Below, piece after piece: positions 38,505-48,532 of a DNA stretch of 64,000 nt; positions within the stretch are counted from its first letter, which is position 1; each line of letters begins with the position of its first letter. Position numbers and translations under genes: made by a program. Origin of the DNA: Diplonema papillatum (Eukaryota > Euglenozoa > Diplonemea > Diplonemida > Diplonemidae); NCBI GenBank assembly GCA_030068145.1, contig JAPJBO010001044.1, positions 1 through 64,000 of the forward strand, read 5' to 3'. Under the pieces are notes generated by a model. That model was not told the DNA's origin and searched no databases. It saw nothing but the letters and a program-made list of their open reading frames with translations.

Positions 38505-39300
38505 ACGAGGGGTCGACCACTTCATGGCCAACGGGCAACCACTGTTAAACGAGTCACTCTGTCAAGCCTATGGGCGACCACTGCCTGGCCAACGGGCAAT
38601 CACTGTAACGAGTGGTCGACCAGTGCCAGGCTAATGGGCAACCACTGTTAAACGAGTGGGCGACCACTGCCTGGCCAATGGGCAATCACTGTAACGAGTG
38701 GTCGACCAGTGCCAGGCTAATGGGCAGCCACTGTTAAACGATTGGGCGACCACTGCCTGGCCAATGGGCAATCACTGTAACGAGTGGTCGACCAGTGCCA
38801 GGCTAATGGGCAACCACTGTTAAACGAGTGGGCGACCACTGCTTGGCCAATGGGCAATCACTGTAACGAGTGGTCGACCAGTGCCAGGCTAACGGGCAAC
38901 CACTGTTAAACGAGTGGGCGACCACTGCCTGGCCAATGGGCAATCACTGTAACGAGTGGTCGACCAGTGCCAGGCTAATGGGCAACCACTGTTAAACGAG
39001 TGGGCGTGGCCAATGGGCAACATGGGCGACCACTACGAGTGGGCGACCACTGTCAGGCCAATGGGCAATCACTATAACGAGTGGTCGACCAGGGCCAGGC
39101 TAATGGGCAACCACTGTTAAACGAGTGGGCGACCACTGCCTGGCCAATGGGCAACATGGGCGACCACTACGAGTGGGCGACCACTGTCAGGCCAATGGGC
39201 AATCACTGTAACGAGTGGTCGACCAGTGCCAGGCCAATGGGCAACCACTGTTAAACGATTGGGCGACCACTGCCTGGCCAATGTGTAACGGGTGGTCCAA
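38505..39300 (+). repeat. 86-bp satellite with palindromic sites
   Basis: The unit 'gtggtcgaccagtgccaggc' ... 'taatgggcaaccactgttaa' ... 'acgagtgggcgaccactgcc' ... 'tggccaatgggcaatcactg' repeats at exactly 86 bp (for example 38612 and 38698) about eight times, with irregular units near 39001-39180. Each unit has GGTCGACC and GTGGGCGACCAC-type near-palindromes. Confidence 0.9.
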
Positions 39301-39565
39301 CGAGTGGTCAACCACTGTCTTGCCAATGGGGGGCGAACAGGGGTCGCCCACTCGTCGACAACTGGCTGGGGTCGACCACTGTCTGGCCGCTGGGCGACCG
39401 CTGTAAAACGAGTGGAGGCGACCACGGTCCAACGAGTGGTCAACCACTGTCTTGCCAATGGGGGGCGACCAGGGGTCGCCCACTTGTCGACAACTGGCTG
39501 GGGTCGACCACTGTCTGGCCGATGGGCGACGGCTGTAAAACGAGTGGAGGCGACCACCAGTAGTC
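39301..39565 (+). repeat. 132-bp tandem repeat, two copies
   Basis: 'cgagtggtcaaccactgtct' starts at 39301 and 39433. The unit shares words with the adjoining 86-bp satellite and probably evolved from it. Confidence 0.85.
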
Positions 39566-40475
39566 GCCCGCTGCCAATGAAGTGCGGGCCACCGAAACAA
39601 ATGCATGTTCGTCGGGAACAGCCCTCCTCCATCCGCGACGCGAATAGGACGCAACAAGCGTCCCCCTGCTCGGGCCACTTCGTACTAAAGTTCAACAATC
39701 TTGCAGCTTGCCCTATAATGTACCGTCCCGTGTTCGGAACCCGTGCTGGCTGCCCCCTCCCCCCTTTCCTGCCAGCCGACGACGTATCTGAGCCTTGTAC
39801 CCGCCCACGGGCGATGCACACGCGCTCGCGACCGTAATTGGCCGCAACGTCTCGGGTATTCGTCCCTCTGAGATCTCCTGTTCCTCCACCCTACGAAGCC
39901 GCTGCACACCATCGCTGCCGCACTCCCAGAATATCTCGTCTTTTTCCTCTCTTTCTCTCTCGCTGTCTCTCTCCGGAAAAGTCAGCTCACCTGCGAGGTG
40001 TGGAAAGAGGCCCTGGGACTGCCGAGGCGCGACTACCACACCCGTTGACTTGTCTTGATGTGTTGTCTCCGGGTCTCTGTCTGCATTCCCTCCCTACTTA
40101 CGCTAACCCGATGCTCTGACATACGTCGTATCGCTGCGACTGTCGAGCCAACGCTTGAAGAGAAAACAAAAACCGAAATGAAGCGTCCCTGTTTCCACTT
40201 GGCAGTACCGAGCAAGCTCTCTCAATGGGCCCAGAGGTAGTTCAAGCTCTGCTCTCCGAATTGGTCGGAAAATGGCGAGGGGAAGGGGAGGAGAAGGAGA
40301 AGGAGACGGAGAAGGAGAAATGGGATAGGTAGGAAAGAAAAGGGAGGGTAAAAAGGGCCCAAGATTACACTCCACGAAGGAATGTACTTGGTGTCGGTCA
40401 CAAACAGTCCCGGATATGGCTAGCCATAACCCATAACGAAAGCATGCACTAAATATACAATCCGTAACCATAAAG
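39566..40475. other. No gene recognised; CT tract and purine tract
   Basis: A CT-rich run lies at about 39938-39972 and a GA-rich run at about 40268-40330. Nothing else could be supported. Confidence 0.4.
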
Positions 40476-40935
40476 CCCTTTCTTGCTCTAAGAGAACCCA
40501 TTCATGAACGGTCACACGGAGAACCTAAAACCCCGGTATTTCAAGCGAACTTTAACTCTAAAAAAGATGACTCCTGGATCATGCCCAAACATCAGGTTGT
40601 GCATTCCTAAACATCAGGTTGCGCATGCCTAAACATCAAGTTGTGCCTAAAGAAGCGAGGCGCCAAGCGCGCGCCTGAGCGCGCCGATCAAGACGAGCTG
40701 AAGAGGCGAAAACATGGCACATCAAGGCAACGAAGGATAACCGCGCCGCCGGGGATACAGCTTATCGCTACAGATTCTCTGCATTCTAACCCAAGCCAAT
40801 ACGGGTGTCATGGTCGGTCATCGGCAGAATTCTTTGAAAACCATGTAGCCCTTTCTTGCTCTAAGAGAACCCATTCATGAACGGTTACACGGAGACCCTA
40901 AACCCCCGGAATTTCAAGCGAACTTTTACTCTAAA
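40476..40935 (+). repeat. Two copies of a dispersed repeat around a retroelement fragment
   Basis: 'ctttcttgctctaagagaac', 'ccattcatgaacggt' and 'caagcgaactttaactctaa' occur at 40477-40565, again at about 40851-40935, and at 50452-50540. The last words resemble the 109-bp minisatellite of the dynein-like gene. Confidence 0.75.
40650..40805 (+). mobile_element. 5'-truncated retroelement end, matching 60985-61130
   Basis: Both loci encode a basic peptide KKRG-(A/T)-KRAPER-x-DQ-x-ELKR then a K/R-x-HDTSR-like tail, followed by 'gataaccgcg' and 'tgcattctaaccca'. This is consistent with the C-terminal tail and 3' UTR of a non-LTR-type element copied with 5' truncation. Confidence 0.5.
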
Positions 40936-41066
40936 AAAACATGAGTCACAAACAATGGCTAGTGCAAATATGTCTACACCCCGTTCACTACCCGATTCCC
41001 AGCCTCAATGGTCAACCGGAGACTAAAACACAGAACCTTTAACAAAAACGCTACCACAAACGTATA

Positions 41067-42085
41067 ATGGCAGAGCTCGACCTACCGTTCCACAAGGGAC
41101 TACCACACCTCTACGGCTCCATAAAATTACACAAAGCAGAACCATCTTTCCGTTGGATAGCCGGTGTTGCCGCAGAAAAAAGCAAAAAGCACCGCAACAC
41201 AAAACGCGAGGCACCCAAAGCAACCCTCACAAATGCCCACCTCGAACTATCGGGCCTATTGAAAAGCGTGATGAAAGCCCTCAAACGAAAAGACGAACTC
41301 AACTTCCGCCGTACAGGAATCAAACCACCCTGCACATAAAGCAGAACCTCACCCGCCTCCGATACAAAATCCCAACTACACACGACTTCGAGGACATGTA
41401 CACAAGGCTACCTCAGGACAAGATAGTGGAAGAAGTATGCGAAGCGATCGAAGAAGCTTTCGAATTCGAAGAACAGAACGGCAACCCTAACCTAACACGT
41501 GGAGCGAAACAGAAAGGCAAGAAAACCTTCACCTTCAGCCGGCAGACGAACGACACGAAGCGCGCATACTCCAGAGAAGCAGTCAAAGAACTACTTGCAA
41601 TCATTATCGGTAACAGCTACATAGCACAAGGCGATCAAGTACTCAGGCAGACCGACGGCATACCTATGGGCGGTAATGCTAGCTCGGACATAGCAAACCT
41701 TTTCTGCTATCGGATCGAGAAAGCATACGTAGACAGCCTCGTAGATGAAGGAAAGATCGAAGAAGCGAAGGCACACGCACACACCTACCGCTTCATCGAC
41801 GACTTCCTCAACTTCGGGACCACACCACCACCGCAACACCTTTACAACATGCGGTACAAAAACACAACTACAGCACACGACGACGTAGTATTCCTCGGAG
41901 TCCGGATACGCGTCGAACGTCCGGATCCTCCCCACGCACCGCACATCCGCCTCACAATACAACCGAAAAACTACGGAACCCGCTATACCCACCACCTCAC
42001 AACGGCTCCCAAAGCGCAAGCGAGCGGGATATTCAAGGGCGCGCTGATACGAGCAATCCGACAAACGAACCACCTACAAGACCTG
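41067..42085 (+). CDS. Penelope-like reverse transcriptase, 5'-truncated and frameshifted
   Basis: The piece from ATG 41067 reads GLPHLYGSIKLHKAEPSFRW, the RT1-type P-x-LYG-x-x-K-x-HK motif. Near 41335 the frame moves by -1. It continues DFEDMYTRLPQDKIVEEVCE, then LRQTDGIPMGGNASSDIANL (the GIPMG block of the fingers/palm) and YRFIDDFLNFG, which holds the catalytic DD. VFLGVRIRVE and ASGIFKGALIRAIRQTN follow. These fit Penelope-like RTs, which are related to telomerase. No GIY-YIG endonuclease is seen. Codons are strongly A- and C-ending, unlike the G/C-ending cellular genes. The left end abuts the dispersed repeat ending 'aacgct' (41052), so N-terminal sequence is lost. A second -1 shift near 42080 leads into the protease part. 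Confidence 0.65.
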
Positions 42086-43635
42086 AATTCTGCAACCTGC
42101 CACGACTCCACAGCCAGCTCAAGCCGTTCCTTGGATTCTGCATAGCCCGACACACAACCCGCCAACCACGCATCAACGAACCGGAATACGCCGGCAAACA
42201 CAGGCCAACTAACTTCTTCCCAGCCCACTTGCCGAGCGAATCACCATCCTCCGTTGACTCTCCATCACAACCCTCACACGAATTAACCGTCACGGAACGG
42301 GTAGCCAGCCTCGTTGCAACCATCACCATCGCCGCAGCAGTAGCAGCCAAAACGAAGCGGAAACACCCACAGCAACTTCGCAAATACACGACAAGAAACT
42401 CTTGCTTCCTGCAAGCGTCGCTAAACCTCATAGCAGCGACACACTTGTCAAATCAAATACGCAAGTACACCGACTGTCCACAACACCAAACAGGCCCATG
42501 CACCCAAGACGTGAACGAATGGATAAGCGGCAGGAAAACCCAAAACGTCGTCCAAAGACTCTTCGAGCACATGGACACACACCTCGGCGACGGAGAACAA
42601 CACGACCTAGAAGAAGCCTTGCTTCAACTACTCGCTGCGATAGCGAACGAAAACGAAGAACACCGCACGTGCCAACCAAACTGCAGCGACGCCTTCAACG
42701 AATTATTACACCTACAGACGACAACAATCCATTGCAACAACTGCGGCTACATCAAAACAGAAGATCAACCCTACAGCATGACAATCCTCGCAATACAGGC
42801 CAGCACCGCTCAAGGATGTCTGGACAGTTTCTGCAAGAAAAGCACCCCCAAAGATTACAGATGTGACAAGTGCAAAAAGACAAAGACAGCAGAAACGCAA
42901 ACCAGTATCCGAGCAGCACAAGACACATTACTACTGTGTCTTAGACGGAACGAGTTCGCAAACGAAAATCGAACCCCGGTGGCAGCTGATCCCACCCTCA
43001 ACATTCCGGACCACGAACACAAATACGAACTCCAAGCCGTTATAACACACACAGGAAGAGAGAACGCCGGCCACTACACCATCCACAAACGTAACCGCAC
43101 CCCTTTCACAGACCAAAACTGGACACATTACAACAACGAAACCACCTCACACTCCCGGGAACCTACGTACACAGACAACGCCACGTACATGTTCCTGTAC
43201 ACGAAAGAAGACCTCACCGACACGGACCCTACACAAACACTCGAACTGCTCGAAGAACTGCGAGGGGACACCCCTACCTCAGACGACGAGACCTCATCCG
43301 AAGAAACACAACATGAAGGAACGCTGATTTGGGCATGCCCAGCCTGCAAAGCAACTACCACGGACGCAGGCAACAAGTTCAAAGGCGCCAAAGGCCTCCG
43401 TACACACATGCTTCACTGCAAAGAGATGACTCGAGCAACAAGCCCAGTACGAAAGGCGGCACAGAAAGCCCTCGGAAAACGCAAATGCCCATACTGCAAC
43501 AACGACGGACGGACCGCAGGGAAAGCGCGCTTCAAAAGTCTACGCCACCATATCTCAAAATGCAAGAGAAACCCAGCGGTATCGCACACGCTCAAGGCTA
43601 CGAAAAAGAATAAGCAAAGTAAGCGAGGAACTTAG
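42086..43635 (+). CDS. Ubiquitin-specific-protease domain with two C2HC zinc fingers, fused to the RT
   Basis: This frame opens within the RT end (EFCNLPRLHSQLKPFLGFCI) and stays open to TAG at 43633. The USP features, in order, are: Cys box RNSCFLQASLNLI (Cys at about 42403); QHDLEEALLQLL, matching the Q-x-D-A-x-E helix; zinc-ribbon pairs CNNC and CDKC; His box YELQAVITHTGRENAGHYTI; WTHYNNE as the third catalytic region; and TYMFLYTKE as the final strand. The C-terminus carries two finger-like units, CPAC-x(19)-H-x3-C and CPYC-x(16)-H-x4-C, and a basic tail. USPs remove ubiquitin from proteins. Base usage matches the RT, so both belong to one element. The active-site residues look intact although the fused ORF is frameshifted. 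Confidence 0.7.
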
Positions 43636-43639
43636 TTTC

Positions 43640-44391
43640 ATCATCCACGGCTGCCTCGTGCAGCTAGAGAACCCCGACTGTGGAGGACAACAAACAGTCA
43701 AATAAGGCTTCTTTAAAGTATATTTTTTTCTTTTTTTTTGTCGTATAAGGTCCATGGATTGACAAACTCCTTTTCAGAAGTTGTTGGATTTGCCCATCTT
43801 TTTCACATCTTGAAGGAAAAAAAAGATCTTGACATTTTGTGAAAAAACGTCAAGGTAGTAGTGCAGTTTCTGTGCTTTAATGGTTGCTCACACGGCCAAT
43901 AAAGCTCGGCGAGGGCTCCGCAAACGCGGTGAGAAGAAGCGGCGGACACCCGCCGACATGGCACGACCCCCTTCTGCGGACAACGACGTTCACCGGTGAG
44001 CCGCCCCCGCAGCGCGACCCATCTGCTGTTGACACCGACTGTGTGCACAGTGCGTTGCTCAGGGTAGTCGAAGGCCTGGCAATCACTCTACTGCAACAAA
44101 CGCCCACCCTGTCACAATCTGATGAGCCTGATCATGAGGTGCCTGTAAATATCAGATGCCCTGTAACGAACAGATGCCTGTGAGGGACAAATGTCTGGGG
44201 GAACGATTGTCTGTAGTCACTACTGAGCGAGGCCTATCGCGAGCAGATTCCTGCAATGAACAGTTGCCTGCTATGCGCAGATGCCTGTCGACAGATCCTG
44301 TAATGAACAGACGTAACGCTCGGATGGAATGATGCAAGTGCGTAAACACCACAGGAGAAAAAGTACATGTGCCGGTAAGGCGAGACTAGAG
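43640..44391. other. No gene recognised; degenerate 17-bp repeats
   Basis: The 3' flank of the retroelement has T-runs (43725-43740). At 44110-44320 words like 'gaacagatgcctgt' recur irregularly. Confidence 0.45.
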
Positions 44392-44650
44392 GCAGCAGTT
44401 AAAGTTCGGGAAACCGTTAAGTTCGGGCGATGCTAAGTTCTGGACCAGAATCTGGTAGACTGACTCAAATTACCCAAGGGGACCCAAAAGCCACGAGATA
44501 ATGAGAAACTCGGCAAAAAAAAAACGCAAATGTCGGGCACATTAGACCCCGAAACCCAAACTGCTGCCTCTACGCGCGAAGCGCAGCACTTTTTATAGTG
44601 TCATTTCAACTTCAAGGGTCTCCATATGAAGTTTCCCCCCTGGAAATGAC

Positions 44651-44721
44651 ACCGTGATGGCAGAGTGAACAGCGCAAGCCTTCAGGGCTGGAGGTCCCGG
44701 GTTCGAACCCGGGCGAGGCAC
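44651..44721 (+). tRNA. tRNA-like sequence, anticodon UCA, probably a pseudogene
   Basis: There is a near-consensus A box 'tggcagagtgaa' (44658) and B box 'gggttcgaaccc' (44700). The T arm is a perfect 5-bp stem, 'ccggg' and 'ccggg' around 'ttcgaac'. The anticodon arm 'caagc-cttcagg-gctgg' has one mismatch and places UCA at positions 34-36. The variable loop is short, unlike tRNA-Sec. The acceptor stem ('accgtga' against 'cgaggca') does not pair. It could be a tRNA-derived SINE head or a decayed suppressor/Trp-like tRNA. Confidence 0.4.
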
Positions 44722-45014
44722 TTTTCCGGTCGACAATGATTTACGGGGTTTGTAAAGTTCGGAAAGCAGCAAAGTTCGGGCGAAACCAAGTTGCTAAGTT
44801 GTGGTGATGCAAAAGCAAAGTTCGGGCGAAGCTAACTTCTGGTGAAGCAAAGTTTGGGTGAAGCAAAGTTCGGGCGATGCTCAGTTCTGGTAGACTGACT
44901 CACGTTACCCAAGGGGACCCAAATACCGCGAGTTATTGAGAAACTCTGCAAAAAACGCAAATTTCGGGCATGGTAGACCCCGAAAACCAACAACGAAAAT
45001 CATTTTCGACCGGA

Positions 45015-45072
45015 GAAGTGCCTCGCCCGGGTGTCTCGCCCGGGTTCGAACCCGGGCCTTCAGGCCTGAATT
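45015..45072 (-). pseudogene. Rearranged tRNA-like T arm and anticodon arm
   Basis: 'gtgcctcgcccggg' and 'cgcccgggttcgaacccggg' followed by 'ccttcaggcctg' correspond to the reverse strand of the sequence at 44651-44721, with the acceptor/T-stem part duplicated. Here the acceptor strand would read 'tgcctcg', complementary to the 'cgaggca' of the first copy. Confidence 0.4.
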
Positions 45073-45314
45073 GTGCGGCAATCACCCGGTGCCGAGTCAC
45101 GGATCGAGAAAAACCCGGAGCGGGGGAAATGGACTACGACGGTAGGCTAAAAAAGTGTCCCCGGGCTATTAGCATATCCTCGTCTCGGACCAAGTAAACA
45201 ATGTCCGATTACTGATTCCGACTCACTGATTCGAAATCCGCTGGCTCCGTGGCAACAACAGATTTCGTCGCGGACCCGGAGCCCGATCACGAGCCTGAGG
45301 CTCGTGCAGGCCCG

Positions 45315-45716
45315 ATGAATCTTGAGGACCGCAACCTCGATGAGATGCCGGAGGCCGCAAAGCTCTTTTATGGCAAAACCCATCGCATGTATATGCGAAG
45401 GGGTAAGAAGCAGTGTCTGCAGGATGCTCTGACACGTGCTTTAGTCACAAAGAAGTGGAGTGACACTGCATCGGAGGTAGCAGACAAACTTGCCCGTTTC
45501 GAAATGAAGCGGAAACGCGAGCAGGGTGGAGAGAGCAGCGTGTGTGTCGAATCAACCCAAGCTGAGAAGCGTTGTCGGCTTGTTCAGTCTGTTGCCTTAC
45601 CTACATGTGAAACTGGACTAGGTTATAGTCTACCAGAACCGAAAAAGGATTCCGGGTGCTACGGTGGCCGTGCACGTTCTTGGGCGCGTGCCTCGTGTTG
45701 GGCGGGTGTTTTGTAA
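45315..45716 (+). CDS. Small hypothetical ORF
   Basis: From ATG 45315, 133 codons end at TAA. The sequence is MNLEDRNLDEMPEAAKLFYG, then HRMYMRRGKKQCLQDALTRA and DTASEVADKLARFEMKRKRE. It is helical and charged, with a plausible nuclear-localisation-like KRKRE. The frame is open upstream to about 45249 without an ATG. The last 40 residues look non-protein-like, so the true end may be a splice site near 45600. No family is recognised. A tRNA-like repeat lies upstream and a foldback element 245 bp downstream, so it may be part of a mobile element. Confidence 0.3.
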   Translation: MNLEDRNLDEMPEAAKLFYGKTHRMYMRRGKKQCLQDALTRALVTKKWSDTASEVADKLARFEMKRKREQGGESSVCVESTQAEKRCRLVQSVALPTCETGLGYSLPEPKKDSGCYGGRARSWARASCWAGVL

Positions 45717-45960
45717 CCCGTGAAGTTCTTTTCTGGTGCAATCCGACGAGACTGGCGCCGAGTTTTGTCTCACAGCTGGTTTCCTTGGGCTGCAACCTTA
45801 AGGGAGAGGCAACGACAGGCGCAATGCACCTCAAAAAGGACCACACACCCCCACTCACAAGGACAACGCACAGTCACTATTTTTTACAAAATTTCAAGAT
45901 TTTTTCTTTTTTACACAAAGATGTAAAAAAGAAGTAGTTAATTTTGAAAAACATGTGGTA

Positions 45961-47556
45961 CGATGCCAAAAGGGGGGGGGGGGTTTGGGCGGAAAAATCC
46001 CCGCATAGTTCACCAGGGTCTGACGGGTACTGAGGCCCCATACCCTTCCTAAAACATCATTCTGCGTTCAAATACGCCCTCAGAAGCCTCCGGAGAGCCT
46101 TCTATGATGTCCCAAATGCGATTTTGTGGGTTTTTAGGGGGTCCCCCCGCCTGCTGGCCGTAAACCACCATAGAAGACACATACGCAACCTGATGCTGGG
46201 TCGCTTCTCTGTGCAAGATCCCAGCCCAAACACACGTTTTCGGCGTTCTCTAGCACTCTCCAGGTGCATTCGACCCTCGGGCTTCGTGGTTTCTTTCACT
46301 CACAGGTGTTCCGGGACGTGCAAAGATAAGGAGAATGGCCCCCTGCATTGGGGACAGACCGAACTACGCCCTGCCTGTCTATACAGGCTTTGGGGTCAAC
46401 CTGCACTGGCTTTGGCGCCACATCCACCGTTTCGGGCTTCGTTTGTGCTGCTTTGGAGTCCATTAAGAACTCTGGTCTGATTTGCGGGACGCTTTCCTCG
46501 GTTTTGGCGCCCACTTTCACTGTTCTAAGGCCTGTTCAGGCTTCTACCTGCATCATGTTATGCTATTCTGGTGATTCTGCAAGGCTTGGTGAACGAAGTA
46601 GGACAAGCGTTAAGTAACAGGCGATCATCAGCCGTTCTCAAGCGGTTGACTACGACGCGTTCACTTCATGATTTTGAAGCAGGCTTCACCGCTTTCAGGG
46701 CAGGCTTTCAGAGCTTTCCTGGCAATGTCTTCCCTTCTGGCATCTTTCTCACCCATGGCTGCAAAGTGCTTCTCGCTGGATGTCTTTGCACAGGCGGCAC
46801 ATGACCCGAGGGATGTGTGGCAAGCTCCTGTGCAGTGAGCTTGGTCAGACAAACTGTGTGGCGCACACACCTGCCATGGTCGGCAGTATCACCTGGGCCA
46901 CAGTTTGAGTCCTGTTCCGAGACCCGCTCACGGTGAAGTGGCGCCTACTGGGTCGCTTCCTCTCCAGCTTCGGCGCAAAGTCTTCACCACTGGATGCACT
47001 TTGAACGGTGAAGTGGGCACCAAAACCGAGCAAAGCGTCCCGCAAATCAGACTAGAGTTCTTAGTGGATCCCAAAGCAGCACAAACGAGACCAAAACGGT
47101 GCACATGGCGCCAAGGCGGCGCAATTCGACCCCAAAGCCTGTATAGACAGGCAGGGCGTGGTACGGTCTGTAGGGTCCATTCGCCTTGTTTTTGCACACC
47201 CCGGAACACCTGTAAGCGAGATAATTTATGAAGTCCGAGGGTCGAATGCACCTGGAGAATGATAGAGAACGCCGAAAACGTGTGTTTAGGCCGAGATTTT
47301 GCTCCGAGGAGCGACCCAGCATCAGGTTGCATATGTGTCTTCTATGGCGGTTTACGGCCAGCAGACGGGGGGACCCCCTAAAAACCCACAAAAATTGCAT
47401 TTGGGACATCATAGAAGGCTCTCCGGAGGCTTCTGAGGGCGTATTTGAACGCAGAATGATGTTTTAGGAAGGGTATGGGGCCTCAGTACCCGTCAGACCC
47501 TGGTGAACTATGCGGGGATTTTTCCGCCCAAACCCCCCCCCCCCCTTTTGGCATCG
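45961..47556. mobile_element. Foldback element with ~560-bp terminal inverted repeats
   Basis: The left arm, 45961-46526, starts 'cgatgccaaaagggggg'. The right arm, 47003-47556, ends 'ccccccttttggcatcg'. They are inverted, imperfect copies along their whole length (for example 'caccagggtctgacgggtac' at 46011 against 'gtacccgtcagaccctggtg' near 47487). The 475-bp centre has no evident gene. CATGTGG lies close to both ends outside the element (45952 and 47560), slightly offset, suggesting a target duplication. Confidence 0.85.
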
Positions 47557-47592
47557 ACTCATGTGGAAAAATGCAAAGATCTTTGTAAAACC

Positions 47593-47865
47593 ATGAAGGT
47601 CGAAGATCTTAGAAGATTAATACTATTCCGACGAGAACTAACACTTGTACAAAGGTTGTTACCCCGTCGCTCCCGAGAAGAACACCGTAATTTTACCCCT
47701 CGCTTGCCCACCCACCGTTGCCCATTTTTAGATGAGGCGTCACGAAGAAGTTCGTGGCATACACACGAGAATCTCTGCATGACGGCCTTTCTGCGTTTGT
47801 TACGCACAATCAATCTGACATCACGCAGCAGCAAGGACGAGATTAATCACATCTTACGACTGTAA
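47593..47865 (+). CDS. Small hypothetical ORF
   Basis: 90 codons from ATG 47593: MKVEDLRRLILFRRELTLVQ, then RLLPRRSREEHRNFTPRL, a C/H-containing middle and FLRLLRTINLTSRSSKDEIN, ending HILRL. The composition is plausible for a basic helical protein, perhaps the end of a longer element-borne ORF interrupted by the foldback insertion. The family is unrecognised. Confidence 0.25.
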   Translation: MKVEDLRRLILFRRELTLVQRLLPRRSREEHRNFTPRLPTHRCPFLDEASRRSSWHTHENLCMTAFLRLLRTINLTSRSSKDEINHILRL

Positions 47866-48165
47866 GAATAACATCGAACAATAACCTACGCTACTTCCAC
47901 TTCTTCGAGCCAACGAGCCTTCATGCGAACAGCGCAAGCGTAACCTCTGTCACTCAAACCCTCCAACCACCCCCCCCCCCTGTACCCCGAGGACAACCCT
48001 CAAAACTCCAACTTCCCCTCTCCCCTTCTTTTTCTCCCCCATTTCTTTTTCCTTTTTCCCCTAATCCGTGCCTCGTAACACACAGCCGCCGATCAACACG
48101 AAACCACCCAGAAGAAAAGCCAGGCACCGGGATCTTCCTGACCAGCACGCAACCCGGTGAACTTA

Positions 48166-48415
48166 ATCAAGAGTCGAAGATTAGCGTCGAAACTTCCTGG
48201 CTTTTCACGCCGTAGCAGAACGACCACACCCTACCCAATCCCAAGCACCCCCTAAACGCGTTAGGGGACTTCACAAGGTTTCACAACGGAGTGACACAAC
48301 ACCCGAAACGAGCTACACCCTCTCACTTTCCTCAACCCCCCGCCATACTCAAGCCTCTACGGTCAACCGGAGACTTTAAAATACCGACCTTCCAATCCAC
48401 AAATAACGCTAAAAA
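48166..48415 (+). repeat. Dispersed repeat, copy 1 (copy 2 at 54927-55148)
   Basis: 'aatcaagagtcgaagattag', 'cgtcgaaacttcctggcttt' and 'tcacgccgtagcagaacgac' are shared. The repeat ends with the 'aacgcta' family also seen at 36437 and 40972. Copy 2 lacks about 25 bp after 'accctac'. Confidence 0.85.
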
Positions 48416-48532
48416 GGAAGGATAACAAGAAAGGTCGAAAGGCGCCATACTGCACATCAACCCCGGTTGATTGTCAGCAACACGCACCAAAAAAAAAAAA
48501 AAAAAAGCAAATAAACACCGGCACATGCTTCA

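Larger units (their letters stand above)
44392..45090 (+). repeat. Duplicated unit containing tRNA-like sequences
   Basis: Blocks 44436-44565 and 44880-44995 share 'tggtagactgactca', 'ttacccaaggggacccaaa' and 'gagaaactc'. Between them 'aaagttcgggcgaagc' words repeat (44745-44880). Unit 1 carries the tRNA-like sequence; unit 2 carries a rearranged T-arm copy at about 45018-45070. Confidence 0.7.

Noticed and set aside
38505..39565. CRISPR-like array
   Set aside because: The units are contiguous 86-bp and 132-bp tandem repeats with no unique spacers and no cas genes, in a eukaryotic context.
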